A stretch of DNA of 64,000 nt from Filimonas sp. (GTDB lineage: Bacteria > Bacteroidota > Bacteroidia > Chitinophagales > Chitinophagaceae): positions 1,224,450-1,288,449 of the forward strand of contig JAFKHH010000011.1 of NCBI GenBank assembly GCA_017306865.1, given 5' to 3'. A program made the position numbers and the translations under genes. Shown here in pieces: positions 6,890 to 16,180 of the stretch (position 1 is the first letter of the stretch; every line of letters starts with the position of its first letter). The notes beneath the pieces are model-generated. The model saw only the letters and a list, made by a program, of their open reading frames with translations, was not told where the DNA came from and did not search any database.

Positions 6890-9316
6890 ATGATCGGCAA
6901 CTACCTGAAAACCGCAATCCGTTTCCAGTCGAGGAATAAGACATTTACATTTATCAATATAGCCGGCCTTGCGCTCGGTACTTTGTGCTGTTTGTACATC
7001 ATGCTGTATGTGATGGATCAATTCAGCTATGACAAGCACCACCGCAATGCAAAAAATATTTACCGCATTACCTGTACATACAGGTCTAAAGCGAAAGACC
7101 TGCTACAGCAGGTCGGTACCACCGCAGCCCCCGCTGCGCCACTGATGAAACAGGATTTTGGTGAGGTGGAGCAATATACGCGCGTAGTGCCGTTTGCAGG
7201 CATAGATCAGCACTTGCTAGACTATAAGGGGAAGACACTGTATGAGAAAGATGCGTTCTATGTTGACTCCACTTTTTTTGATGTGTTTACCTATCACTTT
7301 GTAAAAGGAAGTCCGGCTAAAGTATTGGATGAACCTAATACGGCTGTATTGCTAAAGTCTACAGCAGATAAATTGTTTGGCAATGAAGATCCCATTGGCA
7401 AGTCCTTTACAATGGAGAATGCGTATGATAACAAGATTACCTATACGGTTAAAGGCGTTGTAGATGAGAGCCTGGGAAAGTCACACTTTCATGCGAATAT
7501 TTTTATAACAATGAATAGCGGTAGCGTTGGCGGTTATATGATGCATGCAGATACGTGGACAAGTAATACATATGCTTCATCGTATGTGAAGTTACGCCCG
7601 GATGCAAACGTGGCTTCGTTAGAAGAAAGATTGCCTGCGTTCCTCAATCGTTATGCAGGTGAGCAATTGGCAAAGGCTGCACTGGAAGAGAGGCTCAGTT
7701 TGCAACCTATTACTTCTGTACATACGCAGCCAGGATATTTAGGCATCGTACTGAGCGAGCCGGTGAATCCCGCCTTTTTGCGTGTACTGGTTGTAATCGC
7801 AATACTTATACAAGTGGTAGCCTGTATCAATTTTATGAACCTGTCTACAGCACGTGCATCCAGGCGTGCAAAAGAAGTGGGTGTGCGTAAAGTAATGGGA
7901 GCGGGCAGACGCGACCTGGTCAGGCAGTTTTTAGGAGAGTCATTTTTGATCACACTCATCAGCGTACTTATAGCAATACCATTACTGATCATTGCATTGC
8001 CTTTGCTTAATCACATTACGCAATCAGAAGTATCTGTTGCAATGCTGCAAAGCACAAAGGTAATAGGGCTCTTGGCAGCATTGATCGTACTTACGGGATT
8101 AATAGCCGGTAGCTACCCGGCGTTTTATCTTTCTGCATTCCAGTCTATCAGGATCATGAAAGGCAATTTTACCAATCATATTTCAGCATCGGGCATCCGC
8201 CGCGGGTTGGTAGTATTCCAGTTTGTATTAGCCATTGTGCTTATTTCTGGCATTGTTGTAATCTACAGCCAGTTGAATTATATTAAGAATAAAGACCTGG
8301 GTTTTGAAAAAGACCAACGGCTTGTTTTCTCGTTCTATTCTCCTGATGCTGTGGGGCGCGTGCCTGCGTTTATGAATGATCTCTCACAACTGGCAGAAGT
8401 GAAATCGGTGAGCAACGCCAGTAAATACCTCGGCAATTCACTGTACTTCCGTAATGCCTTCTTTTTACAAGGGCAAAAAGAAGCGGATCAGCGGGGGACG
8501 GATTATATTATTTCAGATGAAAATTTTGTAAAGGCCAACGGTATTAAAGTAATTAGTGGCAGGGACTTCGTACATACGGATTCAGCAAAAGTGCTGATCA
8601 ATGAATCTTATGCAAAGTCGCTAGGCCTTAATGTACACAATGCAGTTGGAACTATGTTGTATGATGTACAATCGAGACAGGCGGAGATTGTAGGCGTGCT
8701 GAAAGATTTTAATTATGGTACGCTACATAAGCCGGTAGAAAGTTTTGTCCTGTGGAAACGTGGTATGCACGCAGATCCCTGGCCGACAGTTATTGTTAGT
8801 ACTTCCGCTACCAGCTACAAAGCATTGCTTGATAAAATAGAAACGATATGGCATAAAAATATGCCAGGTGTTCCTTTTTCTTATGCCTTTTTGGATGATA
8901 TGGTTGGTAAACAATATGAAGCTGAAATTTCTATGTCACGCATAATTGATTCATTTACCATAATGGCTATTCTTATTTCCTGCATGGGCTTGTTTGGCCT
9001 CGCTGCATTTAGTGCAGAGCAGCGCAGCAAAGAGATTGGCATACGCAAAGTGCTGGGAGCGAGCGTGCCTTCCATTACACAATTATTATCTAAAGACTTT
9101 ATGCGGTTGATCGGTATTGCATTTGTAATTGCTATACCTATTGCATGGTGGGCCATGAGTAAATGGCTGGAAGCATTCGCTTATCGCATTTCACTTAGTT
9201 GGTGGATGTTTGCTATAGCAGGCATTATTTCCTTTATAATCGCCATGCTTACAGTAAGCTTTCAATCGGTAAAAGCTGCATTGGTAAACCCGGTGAAGAG
9301 TTTAAGGAGTGAGTAA
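6890..9316 (+). CDS. MacB/FtsX-type ABC transporter permease
   Basis: 808 residues with the same two-half architecture as the divergent neighbour: first helix ~20-42, MacB_PCD periplasmic domain to ~280, FtsX block with RASRRAKEVGVRKVMGAG (~285-410), fourth helix ~425-447, second periplasmic domain to ~680 and terminal FtsX block with QRSKEIGIRKVLGA. The C-terminus KAALVNPVKSLRSE is nearly the same as that of the 4116-6530 product, confirming paralogy. Probably needs an ATPase subunit encoded elsewhere. Role unknown; efflux or envelope stress are the usual inferences. Confidence 0.93.
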   Translation: MIGNYLKTAIRFQSRNKTFTFINIAGLALGTLCCLYIMLYVMDQFSYDKHHRNAKNIYRITCTYRSKAKDLLQQVGTTAAPAAPLMKQDFGEVEQYTRVVPFAGIDQHLLDYKGKTLYEKDAFYVDSTFFDVFTYHFVKGSPAKVLDEPNTAVLLKSTADKLFGNEDPIGKSFTMENAYDNKITYTVKGVVDESLGKSHFHANIFITMNSGSVGGYMMHADTWTSNTYASSYVKLRPDANVASLEERLPAFLNRYAGEQLAKAALEERLSLQPITSVHTQPGYLGIVLSEPVNPAFLRVLVVIAILIQVVACINFMNLSTARASRRAKEVGVRKVMGAGRRDLVRQFLGESFLITLISVLIAIPLLIIALPLLNHITQSEVSVAMLQSTKVIGLLAALIVLTGLIAGSYPAFYLSAFQSIRIMKGNFTNHISASGIRRGLVVFQFVLAIVLISGIVVIYSQLNYIKNKDLGFEKDQRLVFSFYSPDAVGRVPAFMNDLSQLAEVKSVSNASKYLGNSLYFRNAFFLQGQKEADQRGTDYIISDENFVKANGIKVISGRDFVHTDSAKVLINESYAKSLGLNVHNAVGTMLYDVQSRQAEIVGVLKDFNYGTLHKPVESFVLWKRGMHADPWPTVIVSTSATSYKALLDKIETIWHKNMPGVPFSYAFLDDMVGKQYEAEISMSRIIDSFTIMAILISCMGLFGLAAFSAEQRSKEIGIRKVLGASVPSITQLLSKDFMRLIGIAFVIAIPIAWWAMSKWLEAFAYRISLSWWMFAIAGIISFIIAMLTVSFQSVKAALVNPVKSLRSE

Positions 9317-9367
9317 AAGATTTTAGTGTTGCATTGTTTAATGGTTTAATTGTTGAGGATGATATGA

Positions 9368-9444
9368 AATTTGAGATTTAAGATTTGAGATGACAAACTT
9401 GGATGACAAGCTCATTTCAAATATCAAATTTCAAATCTTAAATC
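9368..9444. repeat. Heptad repeat, GATTTGA type, inverted pair (copy 4)
   Basis: AATTTGA, GATTTAA, GATTTGA (9368-9388) and, after 28 bases, TCAAATA, TCAAATT, TCAAATC, TTAAATC (9417-9444). It is followed by CCGCCTCTGCGGTGAA text (about 9459-9474) that is the reverse complement of bases near 2937-2952, so the whole ~120-bp block is a dispersed copy in opposite orientation. Confidence 0.65.
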
Positions 9445-9528
9445 AACTCTCCGTTCCCCCCGCCTCTGCGGTGAAAGGCTATAATCGCGAAGCGATCAAC
9501 AATTAAACCATGCAACAATTAAACAATT

Positions 9529-9747
9529 CTAACTACTCAGTTTATGTTGAATCACCACCAAATGATCATAAAAAGTTTCTGCAATATTATCTGCCAGTAC
9601 ACCACTGCGTAGCAGGTTGATCTTGTCATTAATAAACCCAGGCACATTATTCTGTACTTCTGCTGCGTTAATTCTGAGCTTCTCCGGTATAGGAGTGGAA
9701 AGGAAAAATTTTTCTAATGCTTCTATCTGTTCTGTCGTTACTGCCAT
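9529..9747 (-). CDS. Small DUF6965-like protein
   Basis: 72 residues from the ATG at 9747 (an upstream ATG at 9774 would add nine residues of unlikely sequence). The protein MAVTTEQIEALEKFFL... then VPGFINDKINLL and NIAETFYDHLVVIQHKL resembles small helical proteins annotated as DUF6965 in Bacteroidota, which carry the same TTEQIEAL start and a C-terminal helix. Function unknown. It is a lone gene facing away from a nested-hairpin repeat. Confidence 0.7.
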   Translation of the reverse strand: MAVTTEQIEALEKFFLSTPIPEKLRINAAEVQNNVPGFINDKINLLRSGVLADNIAETFYDHLVVIQHKLSS

Positions 9748-9873
9748 AAGGGGCGCAATATTACGACAAAACACCTCTCACGTTTTTGTCTTATACTATT
9801 AAGTTGTACACATTGCTACGCATAATCTTTATTGGTAATCTGAAATTTTTACCAAATGCTTTGTATATACAGG

Positions 9874-10145
9874 TTTTTCAAAAGAAACGTCCGGCCTCAG
9901 AAAAGCAGCGTTAAGAAAATTGGTATGAACGCCGAAATCCATTGCTGTTTGAGCCAGGCGTAACTTACATACTCAGGCTGTAAGCGGCGAGTTCAATGGA
10001 TTTCGGCGGACAGGACAATTTTTAGCCTGCTTTTCTGGAGCCTTGATTTTTTTGGTTACTTTTTGTATCAAGACAAAAAGTAACACCGTCGGTAGACAAA
10101 TGAACGTTTGCAATTGGATAGAACGCTAAACTTAGTCAGACAACA
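9874..10145 (+). repeat. Nested-hairpin dispersed element, copy A
   Basis: A 272-bp element with about 85-90% identity by eye to copies at 24763 and 43225. It contains an outer inverted repeat (GGCCTCAGAAAAGC near 9893 against GCTTTTCTGGAGCC near 10029), an inner perfect 15-bp one (CGCCGAAATCCATTG at 9931-9945 against CAATGGATTTCGGCG at 9994-10008) and a separate perfect 12-bp hairpin GTTACTTTTTGT / ACAAAAAGTAAC with loop ATCAAG (about 10055-10084). No open frame is conserved. It ends 52 bases before the 7TM sensor gene. Confidence 0.85.
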
Positions 10146-10197
10146 TTTATTTTTAATTATCATTGCATCTGAATAACGAAACTGCTTACTGCTATAT

Positions 10198-12102
10198 ATG
10201 ACTATCTACTGCACGCATCTTTACAGAAGGTGGCTGTTGCTCCTTACCCTGTTACTTTTTACAGCAACGCTACTGCGTGCGCAAAAAGTAGTACAATTAG
10301 ATGACCGGTTCAATCAGCATATCCTCTCTTACAATGAAATAGAAACATTTGAAGACACCTCCAATATGTTTCATATACAGGATGTAGCTGCGACTTCTTT
10401 CGCACACCGTTTTCAAACCAATAATGGCTTCATCCCCAAAAATTACCATTATAAAAGCACCTATTGGTTCCGGGTACGTATTGCAAACGAACTACAGACA
10501 CGTAAAAGCTGGATCGTAGAGTTTTACGACCAGACCATAGATAATATTCATTTTTATTCTCCTGATAAAAACGGTGGCTATACGGTAGATGTGTATGGCG
10601 CCTCCTATCCGTTTAAAGAGCGATTGTTCAATCACAAGAACTTTACCGTAAAACTGGATACAGGTAATAAGGATGCAAAAGTGTATTATTTCTCTGTCCG
10701 CTCGCAGCAGCCAGCCAATATAATGGTTGTATTAAAGCCCGTGTCATGGTTTATCCAATATGGGTTAAAGGAATATTTACTCTTTGGTGTTTTCTACGGC
10801 ATGATCTTCGTTTTCTGTGTATATAACTTTATGATGTTCCTTGCTGTGCGGCAAGTACAATACATCTATTATATATTATATAACATCAGTATCGGCGTTT
10901 TTGAGATGAGTTCTAATGGTATTGCCTTCCAGTACCTGTGGCCCAATGCGCCTGCCTGGAACGAGATTGCCTTTGGCATTGCCCTCTACGCCGCCACCGT
11001 GTTTGCTATGCTCTTCACACGCGCGTTCCTGCAACTGAAGGTCCGTGCACCATTCCTCGACAAGATCCTGGTGTGGCTGCTGGTCATACGAAGCGTATTT
11101 TTTGTATTCTGTTTATTCAATCATCAATACTTTATTTATAAATTCCTGGATGCAGTGCCACTGCTCATTGCGTTTTATGCCGGTTGTTATGTATTGCATC
11201 GGGGATATTACCCCGCGCGCTTCTTTGTTGCCGGTTATAGTTTCTTGCTGTTGGGACTGATCATACGCGTGCTTAAAACACTCGCATCCATTAACCTGCC
11301 GTTTGGCCCGGCTAATTTTTACAGCCTGAATATCTGCTTTGTAATGGAAATGCTGTTTGTGTCCTTTGCAATAGGGGATCGTGTACGGCTGATGAAGAAG
11401 ACGACTGATCTCGCACAGAAGCGGATGATCCGGGAAATGCAGGTGAACCAGGAACTAAAAGATAACCTGAACCGTGAACTCGAAAAACAAGTAACAGACA
11501 GAACGCGTGAAGTAACCGAACAGGCGGATGTAATACAGCAGCAAAACGAAGACCTGCTGCAGGCAAACGAACTACTAAAACAACAGGCGCAGGAGATAGC
11601 CCGTATGAATGTAATGCTGGCACAGGATAACCAGGTGTTGCAGGTAAATATTAAAAAAGTAAATAATGCGCGTGTCCTTTCTGCAGAACTGGACTTTCCC
11701 GAGTTTGAAAAAATATATCCTGATGACCTCGTATGCCTGCAATTTTTAGCAGAGCTGAAAAACGAGAAACAATTCGCCTGCCGTAAATGCGATAATCATA
11801 CATGGAACCCAGGCCACCTGCCACACAGCAGGCGGTGTACTAAATGCGCCTATGAAGAATCTGCAACCACAGGCACCATTTTTCAGAATGCCCATATACC
11901 ATTAAATAAGGCTTTTTATATGGTATATATGGTGTATGCGACCAAAGGGAAAATCTCCTCTCACAAACTCTCCGATATGCTTTCCATACGCCAAAGCACT
12001 TGCTGGACATATACCAGTAAAGTGAAAAAACTAATGGAAGACCGTAAGAAAGAACTGCGAAATGCTGGCGAAAAGGGATGGAGTAAGCTGGTGATAGAAT
12101 GA
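10198..12102 (+). CDS. 7TMR-DISM sensor fused to IS1595-transposase-like zinc ribbon
   Basis: 634 residues: signal peptide (1-29, ending LLRAQ), an extracellular 7TMR-DISM jelly-roll sensor domain (~35-165), seven membrane helices (~190-390), a long coiled coil rich in Q/E (~395-500) and a cytoplasmic C-terminal domain. In place of the usual histidine kinase, guanylate cyclase or LuxR output, the tail has four zinc-ligand cysteines (C528-x2-C531 and C547-x2-C550) followed by TTGTIFQNAHIPLNKAF and a helical segment with ISSHKLSDML...QSTCW. That is the arrangement of the N-terminal zinc ribbon and HTH of IS1595/ISXO2 transposases (TTGT(I/V)F, 'IPL.KWF', 'GISS..LA..L...Q.TAW'). No DDE catalytic domain is present. 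Inference: a membrane receptor with a domesticated DNA-binding output. Confidence 0.88.
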   Translation: MTIYCTHLYRRWLLLLTLLLFTATLLRAQKVVQLDDRFNQHILSYNEIETFEDTSNMFHIQDVAATSFAHRFQTNNGFIPKNYHYKSTYWFRVRIANELQTRKSWIVEFYDQTIDNIHFYSPDKNGGYTVDVYGASYPFKERLFNHKNFTVKLDTGNKDAKVYYFSVRSQQPANIMVVLKPVSWFIQYGLKEYLLFGVFYGMIFVFCVYNFMMFLAVRQVQYIYYILYNISIGVFEMSSNGIAFQYLWPNAPAWNEIAFGIALYAATVFAMLFTRAFLQLKVRAPFLDKILVWLLVIRSVFFVFCLFNHQYFIYKFLDAVPLLIAFYAGCYVLHRGYYPARFFVAGYSFLLLGLIIRVLKTLASINLPFGPANFYSLNICFVMEMLFVSFAIGDRVRLMKKTTDLAQKRMIREMQVNQELKDNLNRELEKQVTDRTREVTEQADVIQQQNEDLLQANELLKQQAQEIARMNVMLAQDNQVLQVNIKKVNNARVLSAELDFPEFEKIYPDDLVCLQFLAELKNEKQFACRKCDNHTWNPGHLPHSRRCTKCAYEESATTGTIFQNAHIPLNKAFYMVYMVYATKGKISSHKLSDMLSIRQSTCWTYTSKVKKLMEDRKKELRNAGEKGWSKLVIE

Positions 12103-12658
12103 GTAAAAAATTTGAAATTTTAGATTTGAAATGGCATTTACTCCTATAACTTATCTCAAATCTCTTTGCGTCCTCTGCGTGTCCTTTGCGGCCTTTGAGA
12201 TACTTAGCGCCTTTGCGTGAAACCTCGTTTAACCCCACTCAACAAAAAAAACTCAAATTTTCTGTGCTGCTAAACCGTATTACAATCAGGCCGCTAGCAG
12301 TCTCTAAAATCGCGTGTAACTATTGCCTGTCAACAAAAAGCCCTGAAATCCTCACTGCGGTTAAAGCGTATTGAAATTTTTGTATGTATTTGAAAATCAA
12401 TTATTTAATGAAAATAAATTTGGAAAAGAATAAAAATGTATCCTACTTTTATCCTGCCAAATTACTTGATTTGAAAGATTGCCGTAGCCGCCATAAGAAG
12501 CTGCTCCATTTAATGCGAAGTGTTTTTGTTCAACAGAGAGGATAACAGTCACAGTCCTTTGGCACCTGTTTAAGCACATTACTTACATCCTGAAAAAAAC
12601 GGACCTAAAAGCCCGGAGGCATCTTATTGCCCAAACTGAACGATAAACCAATTTAAGA
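12103..12658. other. 556-bp intergenic region before the PUL
   Basis: No convincing gene. Bases 12107-12164 hold a degenerate GATTTGA-type heptad block with a single complementary unit, and 12160-12225 hold the CTTTGCG/CTCTGCG periodic text seen at many other gaps. The stretch 12226-12658 is AT-rich with no clear element; a promoter for the GH2 gene is expected here but I cannot place it. Confidence 0.5.
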
Positions 12659-14491
12659 ATGAGGAATACATACCCGGTAGGAAGGCTTATGATGTTGATG
12701 CTGCTGTTGTCAACAACCCTGTTTGTAAAGGCGCAAACCGACCTGATCACTAATGCTCCGGCGCGCGATGGCCTGAGCCTGGATGGTAAGTGGCAATACA
12801 TTGTAGATCCGTACGAAACCGGTTTTTACGATTATCGCTATAAAGAACGTGCGCAGGATGATAAAGAGGCGTACTGGAACACAGACGTACAGGCTAATAA
12901 GCTGGATAGAAAAGAGCATGGATTTATTGATAAATACACGCTGAATGTACCGGGCGACTGGAATGCACAAGACCCAAAATTCCTGTATTACGAAGGAACG
13001 ATCTGGTATAAAAAGAAGTTTGATTATACCAGGAAGGTAGCGGCCAACCAGGTGTACCTCTATTTCGGCGCAGCCAATTACCAGGCAGATGTTTACCTCA
13101 ACGGTGTGAAGCTGGGCATGCACAAAGGTGGCTTTACACCATTCAATTTTCATGTGCCGGATAGCGTATTGCGTGCGAAAGACAACAACCTGGTAGTAAA
13201 AGTGGATGATAAACGCCACGCAGCAGAAATACCTACGCTCAATACAGACTGGTGGAACCATGGTGGCATTACACGCTCCGTACGATTGATAGAAATGCCT
13301 GCAAAAGCCGCCATTCGTGATTACACATTGCAGTTGTCTGCCAATGGTAACACGGTAGAAGGATGGGTGAAACTGGATAATGCAGCAAATGGTGAAAAAG
13401 TAACGGTCGCTATTCCTGAATTGAATATTTCGCAAACATTCATTGCGCAGCAAAACAAGGCTGTGGTGCATTTTCCATTGCCTGCGACTGCACAACGCTG
13501 GTCACCGGAACATCCGAAATTATACACATCGGTAATCTCTACAGCTACGAACAGAGTAGAAGAACGTATTGGTTTCAGAACGATTGCGGTGAATGGAAAA
13601 CAACTCCTGCTGAATGGTAAACCGCTTTTCCTCCGTGGCATCAGCATACATGGTGAAATACCACAAGAGCAGCGCCGCGCATATTCTCCGGAAGACGCCG
13701 CAATGTTGCTGGGCTGGGCAAAAGAGTTAGGATGCAACATGGTAAGGCTGGCGCATTATCCGCATGATGAATCAATGACGCGTTTAGCTGACTCGTTGGG
13801 ATTATTGGTATGGTCTGAAATACCAGTGTACTGGACAATAGATTTTACAAGTGAAGCCGTATTGCAAAAAGCAAAACAACAACTGCATGAGATGATCACG
13901 CGCGATCGCAACCGCGCAAGCATCATCATCTGGTCTGTAGGTAATGAAACGCCTGTAAGTCCTGTACGCACCAACTTCATGCGCACACTGCTGGAAACAG
14001 CAAAACAAACAGATGCTACAAGGTTGGTAGCAGCAGCGTTGGAGGTGAACTATCATTCCAAAGAAGACCTGCGCAGTATTGACGATCCGCTGGGGGAGTA
14101 TGTAGACATTGTTGCCTTTAATGAATATCTCGGTTGGTATAGCGGCACACCTGCCTCTTGCAGAACGGTACAGTGGGCAACCAAGTACAATAAACCTTTA
14201 TTCATTAGCGAAACAGGGGCAGAAGCGTTAGGCGGCATGCACGCAGATTCATTAACGCTCTGGAGTGAAGAGTTCCAGGAATGGTATTACAAAGAACAGG
14301 TAGCCATGCTCAAACGTATGCCAGACAATTTTGTGGGTATCTCTCCCTGGGTGCTTGCAGACTTCCGCTCACCAAGAAGAAATAATCCTGTGTACCAGGA
14401 GGGCTGGAATAACAAAGGCCTGATAGACCAAAAAGGAAATAAGAAAAAAGCATTTTATGTGCTGAAGGAATATTATGAAGGGAAGAAATAA
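12659..14491 (+). CDS. Glycoside hydrolase family 2 (beta-glucuronidase/beta-galactosidase-like)
   Basis: 610 residues with a signal peptide (1-25, ending VKAQ), an N-terminal jelly-roll sugar-binding domain (~55-195, YYEGTIWYKKKF, YFGAANYQADVYLNG), a short Ig-like domain (~200-295) and a TIM barrel (~300-600). Acid/base Glu430 in SVGNETP and nucleophile Glu518 in FISETGAEAL are both in place. The compact size (no domains 4-5) is like GH2 beta-glucuronidases and short beta-galactosidases rather than LacZ. It is the first enzyme of the plus-strand locus that continues with GH5, SusC/D and GH128, so it may remove decorating sugars from the same polysaccharide. Precise specificity is unsure. Confidence 0.93.
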   Translation: MRNTYPVGRLMMLMLLLSTTLFVKAQTDLITNAPARDGLSLDGKWQYIVDPYETGFYDYRYKERAQDDKEAYWNTDVQANKLDRKEHGFIDKYTLNVPGDWNAQDPKFLYYEGTIWYKKKFDYTRKVAANQVYLYFGAANYQADVYLNGVKLGMHKGGFTPFNFHVPDSVLRAKDNNLVVKVDDKRHAAEIPTLNTDWWNHGGITRSVRLIEMPAKAAIRDYTLQLSANGNTVEGWVKLDNAANGEKVTVAIPELNISQTFIAQQNKAVVHFPLPATAQRWSPEHPKLYTSVISTATNRVEERIGFRTIAVNGKQLLLNGKPLFLRGISIHGEIPQEQRRAYSPEDAAMLLGWAKELGCNMVRLAHYPHDESMTRLADSLGLLVWSEIPVYWTIDFTSEAVLQKAKQQLHEMITRDRNRASIIIWSVGNETPVSPVRTNFMRTLLETAKQTDATRLVAAALEVNYHSKEDLRSIDDPLGEYVDIVAFNEYLGWYSGTPASCRTVQWATKYNKPLFISETGAEALGGMHADSLTLWSEEFQEWYYKEQVAMLKRMPDNFVGISPWVLADFRSPRRNNPVYQEGWNNKGLIDQKGNKKKAFYVLKEYYEGKK

Positions 14492-14492
14492 T

Positions 14493-14533
14493 GTGAGTGG
14501 TGAATGTGAGTTGTGAGAAGTGAGTTGTGAGTG
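14493..14533 (+). repeat. Heptad repeat, GTGAGTG type (copy 5)
   Basis: GTGAGTG, GTGAATG, a 6-base unit TGAGTT, then GTGAGAA, GTGAGTT, GTGAGTG, starting one base after the GH2 stop codon. Confidence 0.7.
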
Positions 14534-14578
14534 TTTGCTAATAAGAATAAGCTGAAAATAGAATCAAACCTTTCATCA

Positions 14579-14803
14579 CCATTTGCTTCAGCAAACTGGA
14601 AAAAGGAAAAAAATATTTCATCCTCCCATTTGTTTTAGCAAATGGAAGAAAAAGTAAAAAATAAGAGCCATATCCTATATCAAGCCTTTCATTGCCGTTT
14701 GCTTTAGCAAGCTGGAAAAGGGAAAAAATAATCCTTTAGCCCTTGGCTTAAGCCAAGGGCAATGAAAAAGAAAAATTTCTTGCTGCTGTCCGCTTTAGCG
14801 GAC
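14579..14803. repeat. Array of five short palindromes
   Basis: Five hairpins of 16-22 bases spaced 45-70 bases apart: 14579-14599 (CCATTTGC..GCAAACTGG), 14626-14645 (CCATTTG..CAAATGG), 14695-14715 (CCGTTTGC..GCAAGCTGG), 14739-14760 (perfect, GCCCTTGGCTT + AAGCCAAGGGC) and 14788-14803 (GTCCGC..GCGGAC). Most have a TTTA/TTCA centre and are followed by G/A-rich GGAAAA text. They fill the gap between the GH2 and GH5 genes and are not typical terminators because T-runs are missing. Confidence 0.75.
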
Positions 14804-14834
14804 AACAATGGAAATGGTAAAACTAATTATCTCG

Positions 14835-16115
14835 ATGAAAACAAAATGCCATATACTAACTGTTTTGTTATTGAGCTGTGCAAGCACATTTGCGCAGCAG
14901 AAATTTATTAGTGTAAAAGGAAAAGAGATCATTGACCCCGCAGGCAAACCATTCCTGATCAAAGGAACCAACCTTGGTAACTGGTTAGTGCCGGAAGGAT
15001 ACATGTTCAAATTCAAAAACACCAATTCACCCAAACTTATCACAGAAACCTTTGCGCAATTAATAGGCCCGCAAGCCGCAGCAAAGTTTTGGGAACAGTT
15101 CCTGCAACAGTATATCACACGCGAGGATATTCATTTCCTGAAGACGATCGGTGTAAACTCTATCCGCATACCATTTAATTATCGCCTCTTCACCAACGAA
15201 GATTATCTCGGTTCCAACGATGCAACACGCGGATTTAAATTGCTCGATAGTGCGATCTCATGGTGTAAATCGGAAGGGCTATATGTAATACTGGATATGC
15301 ACTGCGCACCCGGCGGGCAAACGGGCGATAACATAGACGATAGCTGGGGTTATCCTTTTCTTTTTGAAAGCAATGCCAACAGGCAACTTACCATAAAAAT
15401 ATGGCAAAGCATTGCGTCGCGTTATAAGAACAATACAACAGTAATGGGCTACGACTTACTCAATGAGCCAATTGCCCATTACTTTGATGCAACCAAACTC
15501 AATCCATTTCTTGAACCATTTTATAAAGAGCTGGTAACTGCCGTAAGAAAAGTAGATAAAAACCATATTGTTTTCCTCGGCGGTGCGCAATGGAACACCA
15601 ACTTCAAAGTATTCGGCAAGCCATTCGATGACAAAGCTGTGTACACGTTTCACAAATATGGTGATCAACCTAACTACGGCTCCATCAAACGCTTTGTAGA
15701 ATTCAGGGACCAATATAACGTACCTGTGTATGCAGGGGAAACAGGAGAAAATACAGACGAGTGGGTAGCCTCTTTCAGAAAGCTATTAGAAGAGAATAAC
15801 ATTGGCTGGCATTTCTGGCCGTATAAAAAAATGGACAGCCCTAAGAATATAATGTCTATTGATCTACCGGCGAATTATGATTCACTTGTCCGCTATGCAG
15901 AAACGCCACGCACAAGTTTTAAAGACATCCGCAATGCAGCCCCGGTAAACAGGCAACAGATGCAGCAAATTCTAAACGGCATATTGGAAAACTGTAAGTA
16001 TCAGCGATGTAAGCCAAACGAAGGCTACATATCCGCACTGGGCTTTTCATTGCATAAAGAAAACGACGACACTGCTATAAACGAAACAAAAAAAGAAAAA
16101 CAAGGAACGAAATAA
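14835..16115 (+). CDS. Glycoside hydrolase family 5, exo-beta-1,3-glucanase-like
   Basis: 426 residues from the ATG at 14835, which gives a clean signal peptide (MKTKCHILTVLLLSC..TFAQ); an in-frame ATG at 14808 would only add a short non-signal extension. The TIM barrel shows GTNLGNWLVPEGYMF near the N-terminus, as in fungal-type exo-1,3-glucanases, acid/base Glu211 in LLNEP and nucleophile Glu302 in YAGETGE. A possible lipobox (LLSC) competes with signal-peptidase I cleavage after TFAQ. It stands between the GH2 gene and SusC, so beta-1,3- or mixed-linkage glucan is the likely substrate. The last ~50 residues form a lysine-rich tail without a recognised domain. Confidence 0.92.
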   Translation: MKTKCHILTVLLLSCASTFAQQKFISVKGKEIIDPAGKPFLIKGTNLGNWLVPEGYMFKFKNTNSPKLITETFAQLIGPQAAAKFWEQFLQQYITREDIHFLKTIGVNSIRIPFNYRLFTNEDYLGSNDATRGFKLLDSAISWCKSEGLYVILDMHCAPGGQTGDNIDDSWGYPFLFESNANRQLTIKIWQSIASRYKNNTTVMGYDLLNEPIAHYFDATKLNPFLEPFYKELVTAVRKVDKNHIVFLGGAQWNTNFKVFGKPFDDKAVYTFHKYGDQPNYGSIKRFVEFRDQYNVPVYAGETGENTDEWVASFRKLLEENNIGWHFWPYKKMDSPKNIMSIDLPANYDSLVRYAETPRTSFKDIRNAAPVNRQQMQQILNGILENCKYQRCKPNEGYISALGFSLHKENDDTAINETKKEKQGTK

Positions 16116-16180
16116 CAAACGAACCAATAAAAAATCTGACGTATCAAGTACTCTATTCATCTTAAAACCAAAGCGCTGCC

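Noticed and set aside
12710..13495. 261-codon antisense frame inside the GH2 gene
   Set aside because: Overlaps a well-supported GH2 with catalytic residues; composition rich in Cys, Tyr and Ile is typical of shadow frames.
14579..14803. Palindrome series considered as tandem terminators or a CRISPR-like array
   Set aside because: Stems differ in sequence and spacing, and T-runs are missing; kept as a palindrome array only.
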